43,273 nt of DNA. Source: a virus. Position 1 is the stretch's first letter, and each line of letters starts with the position of its first letter. Shown piece after piece: positions 25,831 through 34,237 of the stretch. Both the position numbers and the translations under genes were made by a program. The notes below the pieces were generated by a model. That model searched no databases. It saw only the letters and a list, made by a program, of their open reading frames with translations, and had not been told where the DNA came from. The stretch spans positions 1-43,273 of IMG/VR virus record IMGVR_UViG_3300037189_010516. One strand, 5' to 3'.

Positions 25831-26484
25831 ATGGACCACAAAGATTACTATGTTTCAGACGCTAAATTCTTAAAACTAGGAATAGATGTTCCTTACGAAT
25901 CTATGCTTAAAGAAGCACAAGCACTAAAACACAGGTTTACAGATCATAGAGGTGGTGAGGATGTACATAAAGGCTGGAAGTCCCTAGCATTATACGGACT
26001 AGGAGAGGATCTGCACGAAAGCTGGCAAGACTATGGATACTCTAGTGCTGTTGAGGCCGCCAAGGATTTTAAATGGACTCCGGCTGCTACAGAATGTCCT
26101 ACTATCATGCATTTTTTGCATAACACGTTTCCTTGTAAGCGATACGGAAGGGTTAGGCTTATGCTTGTAGAAGCAGGCGGTTGGATTGGTCCGCACAGTG
26201 ATACCAAACACAGATTATTAGAAAACATCAATATATCATTAAGCAATCCCAAAGGTTGCATTTGGCGTTGGGAGGACGGTGAGGAACTATTCATGGAACC
26301 TGGGGGCGCCTATGCTATGAATATTAGCTATGAGCATAGCATATACAATCGTAGTACCGAAGATCGATTTCATTTAATTGTAGCAAGACACGATTCTACT
26401 GACGATTGGAAAGCATTAATTGATCAGGCGGCGTCTAATTCTAATGTCAAAGGACATTACATTCAACACGAAATCGCTGTTTAA
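25831..26484 (+). CDS. Asp/Asn beta-hydroxylase-like 2OG oxygenase
   Basis: 217 residues. The core is WIGPHSDTKHRLLENINISL (HxD then R), GCIWRWEDGEELFMEPGGAY, and EHSIYNRSTEDRFHLIVARHD, with the distal H in YEHSI and the 2OG arginine in EDRFHLIV. This is the aspartyl/asparaginyl hydroxylase pattern, and the product is a hydroxylated peptide or small molecule. The N-terminal ~110 residues are variable. It is a single-gene unit, convergent with the 474-residue gene (4-bp overlap). Confidence 0.85.
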   Translation: MDHKDYYVSDAKFLKLGIDVPYESMLKEAQALKHRFTDHRGGEDVHKGWKSLALYGLGEDLHESWQDYGYSSAVEAAKDFKWTPAATECPTIMHFLHNTFPCKRYGRVRLMLVEAGGWIGPHSDTKHRLLENINISLSNPKGCIWRWEDGEELFMEPGGAYAMNISYEHSIYNRSTEDRFHLIVARHDSTDDWKALIDQAASNSNVKGHYIQHEIAV

Positions 26485-27905
26485 CCTAACATCCTAGGAC
26501 TGTGCCAATCAGTACTGTGCCAAGGAGTTTTCTTTAGCAAATTAATATCAGTTAAATCAAAACTACTAATTGGTCCATTTGACACTTGTTGTACAGGATA
26601 GTATCCATCTGCAGATCGTGAAGTCATCATAACATTAATGTTAGGATCTATTTGTTTTAGCTTGTTAATTAATTTGTTTTCGCAAGTTACACGATACTTT
26701 AGACTCTGCGTAGCGGTATAAGGACTGTGTGTAAAAACATCACTTAGATTTAAAAGTGTGCGTTTGTTAGGTTCAATCCAATTAAGATCATATGTTGACA
26801 TGTAATCAATTAAAACATATTCAAACTTTAAAGATTTAATCTTAGCCCATAACTCTTGCCAGTTGTCATGTTTGCTAATAAAACTTTCCCATTCTTTCTT
26901 AGTATATTCTATGTAAGCATCGATGTCGTTGTATGTGCCAACAGGAATTATAGGTAAGTGTGCCCGATAAAATTCAGCGTAGTTAGTACCGTCCCATTCC
27001 TCAACCATAGCTTTCATAAATTGAAGCGTATTGTGATTAATGTCAGTAAAGATGACTTTTGTATTTGGAGTAATTCCTATGCGTTCTAAATAGGTAATCC
27101 AGTAGACTCCAATACCTACAGTAATATATTGTTCTACAGGACCATCAAAGGGAATATGGTCTTTGAACTGATCACTATTCCAACTGGCATAAAAATTATT
27201 GCAAAAGAATTGATTATGATATATGTCGCTCATCATTCTAAGAAAAACATGATCGTGTTCGTAATACAAATATTTCTTGTTGTTACGAATATCTTCCCCT
27301 AGATCTATGATTGTTTTATTGTGTGCTAATGCTGTTGATATAATGTTCCAACCGTGGCATTTCATTGCGTATTCTTTATTAGTAGTTCCGGGCTTAATCC
27401 AAGCCGCTACTTCATGATCGTTGTACAAGCATTCTGTACTGCGTAATGGTTCTGTTTGAATATGTGGAATGTCTTGTTGTTTGCCTATACTAGGAAATCC
27501 TAATTGTTTATAATCTTCTAGCTGTACAATGTAAAACTGATGATGCAATTCATAATAACCATTCTTCCAGTAAGACTGTTCGTTTCTTTCTAATATGTGT
27601 CCTGCAACAAAGAAATCTTGTTTACATATTTTTTCTATAGCCGGAAATATTCTGTCACTTAATCCTAGGCTCATTCCCATTGCAATGACTACGGCATGTG
27701 AGTACTCTTGAGAACTCGCAAAAGTCAATAGTTCATCTTCATCTTTGCCTATAAAAATATCATATCCTTTAGTAGCAAATCTATGTACAAGGAAGTCGCT
27801 AATATTAATTGATACTTCAGTTGCCCAGCCGCTTTGGTATAGATCTCTATTATCTATAATGCAGATTACAATAGGGTTAGTGTTTGTCTGATTGAATACT
27901 ACCAT
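26481..27905 (-). CDS. unknown 474-residue protein with a methyltransferase-like segment
   Basis: 474 residues. The N-terminal half (IVICIIDNRDLYQSGWATEV, then SHAVVIAMGMSLG) looks like a Rossmann or flavodoxin-like strand set. A middle segment, PVEQYITVGIGVYWITYLER (about 250-269), followed by NTKVIFTDINHNTLQFMKAM, resembles motif I (GxGxxW in place of GxGxG) and acidic motif II (FTDIN) of SAM-dependent methyltransferases. The C-terminus is not recognised. No signal peptide or membrane span is seen. It overlaps the preceding GNAT-like gene by 7 nt, so they are coupled. The methyltransferase reading is tentative. Confidence 0.55.
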   Translation of the reverse strand: MVVFNQTNTNPIVICIIDNRDLYQSGWATEVSINISDFLVHRFATKGYDIFIGKDEDELLTFASSQEYSHAVVIAMGMSLGLSDRIFPAIEKICKQDFFVAGHILERNEQSYWKNGYYELHHQFYIVQLEDYKQLGFPSIGKQQDIPHIQTEPLRSTECLYNDHEVAAWIKPGTTNKEYAMKCHGWNIISTALAHNKTIIDLGEDIRNNKKYLYYEHDHVFLRMMSDIYHNQFFCNNFYASWNSDQFKDHIPFDGPVEQYITVGIGVYWITYLERIGITPNTKVIFTDINHNTLQFMKAMVEEWDGTNYAEFYRAHLPIIPVGTYNDIDAYIEYTKKEWESFISKHDNWQELWAKIKSLKFEYVLIDYMSTYDLNWIEPNKRTLLNLSDVFTHSPYTATQSLKYRVTCENKLINKLKQIDPNINVMMTSRSADGYYPVQQVSNGPISSFDLTDINLLKKTPWHSTDWHSPRMLG

Positions 27906-28438
27906 TTCTTAACTTTATCTAGTTGATCCAAGAACACATCTTTGTTTAGTTTCCAAAAGGTCTGTACATGTCCTCTATATTCTTTGCTAACTGCTAATGT
28001 CAAGCAACCTGTTAGTGCTAACGAAGGACCCCATACTGTATGAACTAATCGTTGTGTTCCTATTTCGCTAGGGTGTGTTGTTATATACATATCGCCTTCC
28101 CCTACCCACTCAATACATTGAGGGATAAAGAACTGTGCAGTTACGTTTTGATGTGATGTTATACCTTCTCTAGTGCGTAAATGATCTATGGGCATCATAT
28201 CAGTAAACGCACAGGTCCTTGCACATATACGGTATGCGTTATCTCCTAGCTCAGGTAGTGAATGGGCGCCTACTGTGCCTACGGCGGTATTATTGTAGTA
28301 AAGAACCCACACGCACCATTTGTCTTCCTTTGCTAAACTATCAACAAGCATCTTTTGTGTAGCGTTATTAACAAAGCCTCTGCGCTCTGCCTCAGCATAA
28401 AAATCAGAAAGATCTAAGTCTTCTGACCAAGGCATCAT
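27899..28438 (-). CDS. GNAT-like protein (tentative)
   Basis: 179 residues from ATG 28438 (MMPWSEDLDLSDFYAEAERR), which overlaps the upstream stop as ATGA. An ATG nine bases earlier is in frame but less favourable. A helical N-terminus, then WCVWVLYYNNTAVGTVGAHS, is like the strand-turn-strand that receives acetyl-CoA in GNAT proteins. The QxxGxG/A pyrophosphate loop is not clear, so the assignment is weak. PSEIGTQRLVHTVWGPSLAL and LTLAVSKEYRGHVQTFWKLN follow. The function is unknown. It lies between a kinase-like gene and the 474-residue gene. Confidence 0.5.
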   Translation of the reverse strand: MMPWSEDLDLSDFYAEAERRGFVNNATQKMLVDSLAKEDKWCVWVLYYNNTAVGTVGAHSLPELGDNAYRICARTCAFTDMMPIDHLRTREGITSHQNVTAQFFIPQCIEWVGEGDMYITTHPSEIGTQRLVHTVWGPSLALTGCLTLAVSKEYRGHVQTFWKLNKDVFLDQLDKVKKW

Positions 28439-29124
28439 TTTATACATCTTGCTTGCTCAATAAAGTCTGCAGGATACATATTGCTAAAGCTATCCCAGCA
28501 CAGTTGCTCTAAAACATCTAGCGGTTGCTTTTCATTCCAATCAATACCTTTTGATTCTGTGTACTTTTTCATTTCTTGCTGTCTATTAGAATGTATATGA
28601 CTTGAATGATCAGCAATACTAATAGGACCTTCATCACTGCTATAGGTAAAAAAATAATTAATACTTTTTAGTTTACCATCTACTACAAAGTAACTACTAG
28701 GGTGCATACTATACTTGTACCACCCTCTAGCCTTATGTGCTCCAATAATAGCAAACATTTGCTCTTGCCAATCAGGTAACACAGCATCATACCCGCCTTC
28801 ATCTATACTACGTTGCCAAAAGTCTGGACCGTCTATTTCTAAATAGATTTTACGATCCGGAATGTTTACCTCTTTAATTTTAGGAACCATATCTGGATTA
28901 TGCCAAGCCATATTGCTGAGGAAGTGTAATTCTCTTTGGAACTTTGCTTTCATTAATTGTGGATCTACAACTTCGTTTTGACCTTGATGGTATTCAGTAT
29001 CATTGTTGTACCATTGTACAAATGTCTTTTTATCATCAGATATCAAGCTGGTGTAGATTAAATTATTACGACAAAGACCTTTGCCAGGCACATTATTATA
29101 GTAGTAGTTTAATTTTAGGTCCAT
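28435..29124 (-). CDS. kinase-fold-like protein, paralogue 2 of 3
   Basis: 229 residues from ATG 29124 (MDLKLNYYYNNVPGKGLCRN). An earlier ATG at 29151 would overlap the divergent start and its promoter. With 29124 the divergent gap is 25 bp, the same as at 23982/24008. The core LPDWQEQMFAIIGAHKARGW, then YKYSMHPSSYFVVDGKLKSI matches the paralogues. The expected catalytic Asp position reads MHPSSYF, so kinase activity is doubtful. It differs from the other two by a longer C-terminal part and by ending ADFIEQARCIK. It is near the radical SAM gene at 29150. Confidence 0.52.
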   Translation of the reverse strand: MDLKLNYYYNNVPGKGLCRNNLIYTSLISDDKKTFVQWYNNDTEYHQGQNEVVDPQLMKAKFQRELHFLSNMAWHNPDMVPKIKEVNIPDRKIYLEIDGPDFWQRSIDEGGYDAVLPDWQEQMFAIIGAHKARGWYKYSMHPSSYFVVDGKLKSINYFFTYSSDEGPISIADHSSHIHSNRQQEMKKYTESKGIDWNEKQPLDVLEQLCWDSFSNMYPADFIEQARCIK

Positions 29125-29136
29125 ACTGTAATTATC

Positions 29137-29143
29137 ATAAATA
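29137..29143 (+). promoter_or_regulatory. late-type box CATAAATA next to the start of a radical SAM gene
   Basis: ATAAATA (29137-29143) then TTTTCC then ATG 29150. The six-base gap places the expected transcription start at the A of the ATG. Confidence 0.65.
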
Positions 29144-29149
29144 TTTTCC

Positions 29150-30193
29150 ATGAATAAGATATCCGATACTGTATCACTATGTGAACATTGTTATAGGCAT
29201 ATACCTGCTGTAACATTTCAAAAAGACGGATCAGTATGGATAGGTAAAACCTGTAAAGAGCATGGCTACTTGGAACACCTAGTTGAACCAGATGCTAACT
29301 TTTATATTAACTATCAATATACAAAAAAGACACATACTGCATACTTTATTGAAGTTACTAACAAATGCAATTTAGCATGCCCTCATTGTTATCAACTACC
29401 AGATAACACAAGTGCTGACCCAGACATCGATTATATATTAACGCAAATTAAGTCATGGCCAGATGATGGTTATGTTATATCATTAGCAGGGGCAGAACCT
29501 ACTACACGAAAAGACTTAGACGTATTGATTAGGCGCATACAATCATTGCCTGGAAAGCCGCGCACTATTATTGTGTTGACAAATGCAGTGAACATGTCTA
29601 AAATTGAATATGCACAAAAGTTTGTAGGACTTGAAAACGTGTTTTGGACGATAGGTCTGAACCATCCTGATTATCAAGGACACACAGTTCGTGCTAAACA
29701 AATGCAGGGCATTAAAAACTGTGTTGACTTAGGACTATCGATTAAGAATATTAGTTACACACTTGAAGGACTACATCAGCTAGAAGATTGCCTAGTTGAA
29801 ATACAAGAGTTTTACCCAACAACATGTGAACGATTTAGAATACGAGTTGGCGCTGACATTGGTCGTAATCCAGAAGGTGATCAAATATATCTAAGTCAAT
29901 TGGTTAGTGCAGTTAAAGACACATGTACTAAACGCAACTGGTCGTACAGTGAAGATATGGCAAACGGAATCAGAGCGCACTTCCCTGTTTATGTAAACGG
30001 CGTTAATATAAAATTAATACAATGGCCAGACGCTACTACTATAGATTTAGAGGAAACTCAAACAGAAACTTGGGCTGATATAATTCCCGGAAAACCTATT
30101 AGTCCGTTAGTGCATCAAGTTATGCTCAGGGATCATTTGATCAATAATAAAAATATATTGCTAGATACCGTACCAGAAAAATACAGAAGATGA
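29150..30193 (+). CDS. radical SAM enzyme, Tes/MJ0619-like, second copy
   Basis: 347 residues. N-terminal knuckle C11xxC14 (LCEHCYRHIPA) with C35 and H38 (KTCKEHGYLEH). The radical SAM motif is C73xxxC77xxC80 (KCNLACPHCYQLPDN). ISLAGAEPTTRKDL is the SAM-binding GGEP-like strand (AGAEP). IGLNHPDYQGHTVRAKQMQGI matches the copy at 22250 (IGLNHPSYLDNKTIRNKQITAI), so the two are paralogues. The protein is about 37 residues shorter. It begins an operon continuing through an oxygenase, three mini-oxygenases and a sulfotransferase, with ATGA coupling to the next gene. Confidence 0.85.
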   Translation: MNKISDTVSLCEHCYRHIPAVTFQKDGSVWIGKTCKEHGYLEHLVEPDANFYINYQYTKKTHTAYFIEVTNKCNLACPHCYQLPDNTSADPDIDYILTQIKSWPDDGYVISLAGAEPTTRKDLDVLIRRIQSLPGKPRTIIVLTNAVNMSKIEYAQKFVGLENVFWTIGLNHPDYQGHTVRAKQMQGIKNCVDLGLSIKNISYTLEGLHQLEDCLVEIQEFYPTTCERFRIRVGADIGRNPEGDQIYLSQLVSAVKDTCTKRNWSYSEDMANGIRAHFPVYVNGVNIKLIQWPDATTIDLEETQTETWADIIPGKPISPLVHQVMLRDHLINNKNILLDTVPEKYRR

Positions 30194-30990
30194 TAAAAGG
30201 AATTAACAATCAACCATACATTGATATGGCTTCATATCTCAATATGGCAGAGTTTGATAAACTACAGCCAGAGATTATCCGCGGATTTGCAGAAGCAAGA
30301 GAATTTGCTAAAGAAGGTACATGGATGAAGCCTGGCTTCACATTCAACGATATGAGCTACAAACTACATTGGAAGCCTATATATCAAGCTATGGAGGAAT
30401 TCATGGAATTGCCTAAAGACGATCCTATCTACGCTGGCGGCATAGATATGTTTAAAGACTTTAATGACTATAAACAGCGTAACAAATTTACACGCTATTT
30501 AAAAATGGCTATGGGCGCATACGATCCTTACATATACTATTTCCTATGGGAAGAAGGTTCTTGGGATGACCGGACTGCTCCACGTAAACTTACTGAAGAA
30601 GCCGCATACTTTCCTAATGTTGTTAAATGGGTTGAGCAGTTGCAAGGAACTATATTTGAACACATTGGCCGTGTAATATTCTTTCATTGTGAGGCAGACG
30701 GCATTCCATTTGAACACAGAGATTTAGACGCTAAGAACGGTATTGATGTAGTTAAGCCACATCGTAACGAATTTATACACATTCGCCCTAACACAAAGAA
30801 AGCATTTTATATTTGGGATCCAGAGTCTAAAAACAAAGTGTATCTTAATACTCGTGCCGCCTGGTGGAATGATGTCGATTGGCACGGTGGTGAACAGATT
30901 ATGGAACAAAGTTATAGTCTACGCATTGACGGCAAATTTACAGACGCTTTCCGTAAGCAGTTGGGTGTTGATCATATAGAGAGTTACTAA
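30190..30990 (+). CDS. 2OG-Fe(II) oxygenase-like protein
   Basis: 266 residues. FHCEADGIPFEHRDLDAKNG (about 160-179) carries a HxD (H-R-D) as metal ligands. EFIHIRPNTKKAFYIWDPES gives the following strands. NDVDWHGGEQIMEQSYSLRID holds the distal histidine and the 2OG-binding Arg. The layout is of the Asp/Asn-hydroxylase type but the spacing is unusual. It is coupled by ATGA to the radical SAM gene before it and by TAATG to the mini-oxygenases after it. The substrate may be the product of the radical SAM step; that is inference. Confidence 0.68.
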   Translation: MIKGINNQPYIDMASYLNMAEFDKLQPEIIRGFAEAREFAKEGTWMKPGFTFNDMSYKLHWKPIYQAMEEFMELPKDDPIYAGGIDMFKDFNDYKQRNKFTRYLKMAMGAYDPYIYYFLWEEGSWDDRTAPRKLTEEAAYFPNVVKWVEQLQGTIFEHIGRVIFFHCEADGIPFEHRDLDAKNGIDVVKPHRNEFIHIRPNTKKAFYIWDPESKNKVYLNTRAAWWNDVDWHGGEQIMEQSYSLRIDGKFTDAFRKQLGVDHIESY

Positions 30991-31484
30991 TGGAATACAT
31001 AGGAAACTACTCAGACTGGATACAGCCCGAGTGGGTTGATTATTTGTTAACTGATCCTGGCTATCCACGCCCGGGAGATAAAGTATTAGAAAATAGCTTT
31101 GAAGAAAGCCAAAACAATTCTGTTGCTAATCACGGATACGAACAACGAGTATATTGGCATAAGTTTATTCCGGAAAACTTTCCGTTTGATATAACAATGC
31201 CAACAGGAGAACAGCCAATCTTATGGTGGTTTGTTAAGCTACTTCCAGGTAATTTAATACCCATGCACACTGACCAAGAAGAAGAAATTGGTAACCAAAC
31301 TAATCTATACTGGATGAGCCTTACAGACTATGAGCCAGGCCATATATTTGTATGCAAAGACCAGCTGTTAACAAATTACAAAAAAGGCGATCTATTTAAA
31401 TTGGATCATGCAAACGACTTACACGGATCTTGTAATATAGGTTTTACTCCACGTGTTATTTTTAATTTTACTACACAAAAATGA
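30990..31484 (+). CDS. mini 2OG-Fe(II) oxygenase, tandem copy 1
   Basis: 164 residues. It starts MEYIGNYSDWIQPEWVDY, then LWWFVKLLPGNLIPMHTDQE with the HxD (MHTD). DYEPGHIFVCKDQLLTNYKKGD is the beta strand and loop that every copy shares. LHGSCNIGFTPRVIFNF holds the distal His and the 2OG Arg. It is a single double-stranded beta-helix with no extra domain, shorter than most oxygenases of this fold. The stop overlaps the next start as ATGA. Confidence 0.75.
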   Translation: MEYIGNYSDWIQPEWVDYLLTDPGYPRPGDKVLENSFEESQNNSVANHGYEQRVYWHKFIPENFPFDITMPTGEQPILWWFVKLLPGNLIPMHTDQEEEIGNQTNLYWMSLTDYEPGHIFVCKDQLLTNYKKGDLFKLDHANDLHGSCNIGFTPRVIFNFTTQK

Positions 31485-31981
31485 TAGACTATATCGGAAA
31501 CTATAAAGATTTAATCAAGCAGGATTGGATAGATTTTCTAGCCGCGAACGACGGACAGCTTCTACCAGATACTAGAGAATGCTTACTGCCTGAGTTTGAC
31601 GAGCAGAATAAAAAAATTAGAGGAGCTTGGAAACAGGAGTATCCTCCATTTTGGTTTAAGTTTGAAATACAAGATCTTCCATTTAATATTCCTTGGCCTG
31701 TGCCGCTAACTGATAATATTGATTGGTGGGTTATAAAACAGTATCCAGGACAGATGGTTCCCATGCACGTTGATCAAAATCCTCCAGAAACTACAGAACG
31801 ATATATAATGATGCTACAAGATTATATACCGGGTCATGTATTGATATGGGACGGCAAACTAATTGACGACTATAAACAAGGCGATCTATTTAAAGTACAT
31901 GATGTTAATGCGCTTCATGGAGGATGCAACATTAGCAATGACATTAGACTATTAGCATATCTAACAGTATGGAATACATAG
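31481..31981 (+). CDS. mini 2OG-Fe(II) oxygenase, tandem copy 2
   Basis: 166 residues. It starts MIDYIGNYKDLIKQDWIDFL, a parallel to copy 1. The metal pair is in QMVPMHVDQNPPETTERY. DYIPGHVLIWDGKLIDDYKQGD matches the shared strand. ALHGGCNISNDIRLLAYL gives the distal His and the Arg. Divergence from copy 1 is substantial outside the motifs, so the duplication is old or the substrates differ. It overlaps copy 3 by 13 nt. Confidence 0.75.
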   Translation: MIDYIGNYKDLIKQDWIDFLAANDGQLLPDTRECLLPEFDEQNKKIRGAWKQEYPPFWFKFEIQDLPFNIPWPVPLTDNIDWWVIKQYPGQMVPMHVDQNPPETTERYIMMLQDYIPGHVLIWDGKLIDDYKQGDLFKVHDVNALHGGCNISNDIRLLAYLTVWNT

Positions 31982-32484
31982 GAAATTACGCAAGCTGGAT
32001 TCCTCCAGAATTGATGCATCATATTAAAACGCACGACGGTGATACCGTACCAGTGTGGCAACCTGATCGTTGGCAAGGACACCCTATGCTGGACGAAGCT
32101 CGTGAACGAGCACGTGAAGGATATAGTAATAACAAACATAACTTTCAGCAGTTTAATAGTACTACAAAAGATATGATATCATTTGAATTGCCAACTATTC
32201 CTAATGACAATAGGTGTATGCTTTGGTGGGTAGTTAAATTGTATCCTGGACAGATGCAGGCAATGCACTTTGATCCCCATCTGCTCAACGAAACTAATCC
32301 TGGTAGATATACTATGTTTTTAGAAGACTGGAAACCTGGACACATTTTTACCTGGGGCGATAAAATATTAACTAACTATCAAGCAGGCGATTTATATCGA
32401 TGGATTGACCCTATGTGTTATCATGGAGTAGTCAACATTGGATATGAACCTAGATATACATTACAAATTACTACAATAGATTAA
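31969..32484 (+). CDS. mini 2OG-Fe(II) oxygenase, tandem copy 3
   Basis: 171 residues. It starts MEYIGNYASWIPPELMHHI, again like copies 1 and 2. The metal pair is in MQAMHFDPHLLNETNPGRYT. DWKPGHIFTWGDKILTNYQAGD is the shared strand. CYHGVVNIGYEPRYTLQI gives the distal His and the 2OG Arg. It has an extra charged segment (ARERAREG) before the core. It ends 1 nt before the sulfotransferase start. A fourth, minus-strand relative is at 33076. Confidence 0.75.
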   Translation: MEYIGNYASWIPPELMHHIKTHDGDTVPVWQPDRWQGHPMLDEARERAREGYSNNKHNFQQFNSTTKDMISFELPTIPNDNRCMLWWVVKLYPGQMQAMHFDPHLLNETNPGRYTMFLEDWKPGHIFTWGDKILTNYQAGDLYRWIDPMCYHGVVNIGYEPRYTLQITTID

Positions 32485-32485
32485 T

Positions 32486-33079
32486 ATGTCAGTTTACATT
32501 ACCGGTGAAAAGAATATCACGTATCTTCACATTCCTAAAACAGCAGGCACCAGTTTGCTGGATTGGTTGATTTCAAACAGAGGAAATAGCGAGTATGTTA
32601 GTTGGGATACCCATCCTAAACTTTCTACTGTTCTAAAAGATAAAATACCCAATACTACGTTTACTGTAGTTAGAAACCCGTGGGATAGAATGGTAAGCAT
32701 GTATTTCTATATGAAAAACATAGCAATCAACGAAGGCAGTAAGTGGCTTGCGTTAAACAATATCACTCAAGAAAACTTTCCTTCGTTTGATGACTGGTTA
32801 TATAGAACTGAAGATAGTTTGATTCCAAGCGACTATTGGTTTAAAGGATCGACTCCGCAATTAGAGTGGATCGACGGACCTGTTGATATTGTTATACGAT
32901 ATGAAAATCTAGCAGAAGATTTTGTTAAGATTCAAGAAGCGTTTAATTGTAATATACCGTTGCCACATCTATATTCTTCAGGTCGCGGTAATTATGCTGA
33001 TTATTATAACGACAACACTAGAAAGTTTATTGAAAAAATATGTCAAGCAGACATAGATAATTGGAAATACAGCTTTTAG
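32486..33079 (+). CDS. PAPS-dependent sulfotransferase
   Basis: 197 residues. The 5'-phosphosulfate loop is HIPKTAGTSLLDWL (15-28). The 3'-phosphate-binding block is VVRNPWDRMVSMYFYMKN (61-78). Both are typical of Golgi-like/Sulfotransfer_2 family members in bacteria and phages. PVDIVIRYENLAEDF is the conserved core strand before the C-terminal helices. The enzyme moves the sulfuryl group from PAPS to a hydroxyl or amine, usually on a carbohydrate. The phage also carries an APS kinase gene at 41917, so it may help supply the donor. The 3' end overlaps the convergent gene by 4 bp. Confidence 0.87.
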   Translation: MSVYITGEKNITYLHIPKTAGTSLLDWLISNRGNSEYVSWDTHPKLSTVLKDKIPNTTFTVVRNPWDRMVSMYFYMKNIAINEGSKWLALNNITQENFPSFDDWLYRTEDSLIPSDYWFKGSTPQLEWIDGPVDIVIRYENLAEDFVKIQEAFNCNIPLPHLYSSGRGNYADYYNDNTRKFIEKICQADIDNWKYSF

Positions 33080-33567
33080 TAACCAAGTATGTGAAACATA
33101 TACTTGTTTGATAACCCACCATTAATGCCGTTATGCCATTCTCTATGGCTACCCCATTTTAACATTGTACCTTGCAACTTGTTAAAGTAATAATCTTTTC
33201 CTAATATAAACAAATGCCCAACATCGGGCTTGCCTATGAATATAGTGTATCTCTTTAAAAGTCCGTGCGCTAGATACTCTTGTTCATTATCATCAATATC
33301 ATAATGATAGCCTGTCATGTATCCGGGCTCAACACAGCTAATCCAACTACGCAACGGAACTATATTTAAATTTGTTGCTATCTCAGCTTCGATGTCTTTA
33401 GTATTATAATAGTTTGTCCACTTAACACTATCTGTATTAAAGTTGTTGTCTTTCCATAGTTTTAAGATTTCTGAGTATTCTGGATTTGACATGTTCCACC
33501 GTGCAGGATCAACTGTAACTACTTGTCCGTCTTTTAAATTTGCAATTACTGAATCCCAATTAATCAT
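33076..33567 (-). CDS. mini 2OG-Fe(II) oxygenase-like, divergent fourth relative
   Basis: 163 residues. EPGYMTGYHYDIDDNEQEYL holds the HxD (YHYD). RYTIFIGKPDVGHLFILGKD is the same strand-loop as in the tandem copies. REWHNGINGGLSNKYMFHIL has the distal His, but the 2OG arginine position reads lysine (SNKYMF). It may therefore have altered 2OG binding. It lies on the opposite strand from the tandem copies, behind a kinase-like gene (8-nt overlap). Confidence 0.65.
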   Translation of the reverse strand: MINWDSVIANLKDGQVVTVDPARWNMSNPEYSEILKLWKDNNFNTDSVKWTNYYNTKDIEAEIATNLNIVPLRSWISCVEPGYMTGYHYDIDDNEQEYLAHGLLKRYTIFIGKPDVGHLFILGKDYYFNKLQGTMLKWGSHREWHNGINGGLSNKYMFHILGY

Positions 33568-34237
33568 ATAGTCTCTTATATATCTCTGGAAAAGGATTAT
33601 CAGGCCACGATTTTTCTAAATGATTTGATATTGTCCTTTTAAAGAAAAACTCAAAATTTACCATTCCATTATCTGTTGCTTCATCAAATCGGCCGCCACT
33701 ATCGGGCCCTATCATACCTGCTATTTTATCTCTTGATAAAAAAGGATAACTTGATTCAATACAACTATAAAAGTCAAATGTTTTAATTTTATTGTTGCTG
33801 TCTAGATAAAAACAATGCGGGTACAGCGCCATTTTATAATATCCTAGACTCACAATATCTGTTAGTATTACAGATATTTGTTCTTTCCAATCCGGGCAAA
33901 GTTCATCCAAATTATTGTCATCAAAAATAATCTGATTTAAACTTTTGTTATTCCATTCAATGAATACTTGTTTTGAGCTCTTGCTAAATCCTATTAGTTT
34001 AGGAGCCCACGGTCTTCCTTGAAAATTTATTAGATTAGATATTTCTCTTTCAAAGAAAAAATCAACAAGCTCGTCTGTTAGTTCTCTATCTTTTTGATAT
34101 TCACTCTTTGCATCCCATAACATGCATAATATAGTTTTATCATGATTCAACAGAGGAGTATACAACAGATTAGTAGTGCATTCTTTATTGCCGTTTACTG
34201 TCTTGTATAGATAAGTCCAACCAGTGGTATCAATCAT
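33560..34237 (-). CDS. kinase-fold-like protein, paralogue 3 of 3
   Basis: 225 residues. CPDWKEQISVILTDIVSLGY, then YKMALYPHCFYLDSNNKIKT and FDFYSCI match the other two and are the closest to a kinase-like catalytic loop plus DFG (TFDF). The catalytic Asp of HxD is replaced (LYPHCFY). The end SWPDNPFPEIYKRLYD matches paralogue 1. It is coupled by a 4-nt overlap to an oxygenase upstream and by an 8-nt overlap to a mini-oxygenase downstream. All three paralogues sit beside 2OG or radical SAM genes. Confidence 0.55.
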   Translation of the reverse strand: MIDTTGWTYLYKTVNGNKECTTNLLYTPLLNHDKTILCMLWDAKSEYQKDRELTDELVDFFFEREISNLINFQGRPWAPKLIGFSKSSKQVFIEWNNKSLNQIIFDDNNLDELCPDWKEQISVILTDIVSLGYYKMALYPHCFYLDSNNKIKTFDFYSCIESSYPFLSRDKIAGMIGPDSGGRFDEATDNGMVNFEFFFKRTISNHLEKSWPDNPFPEIYKRLYD

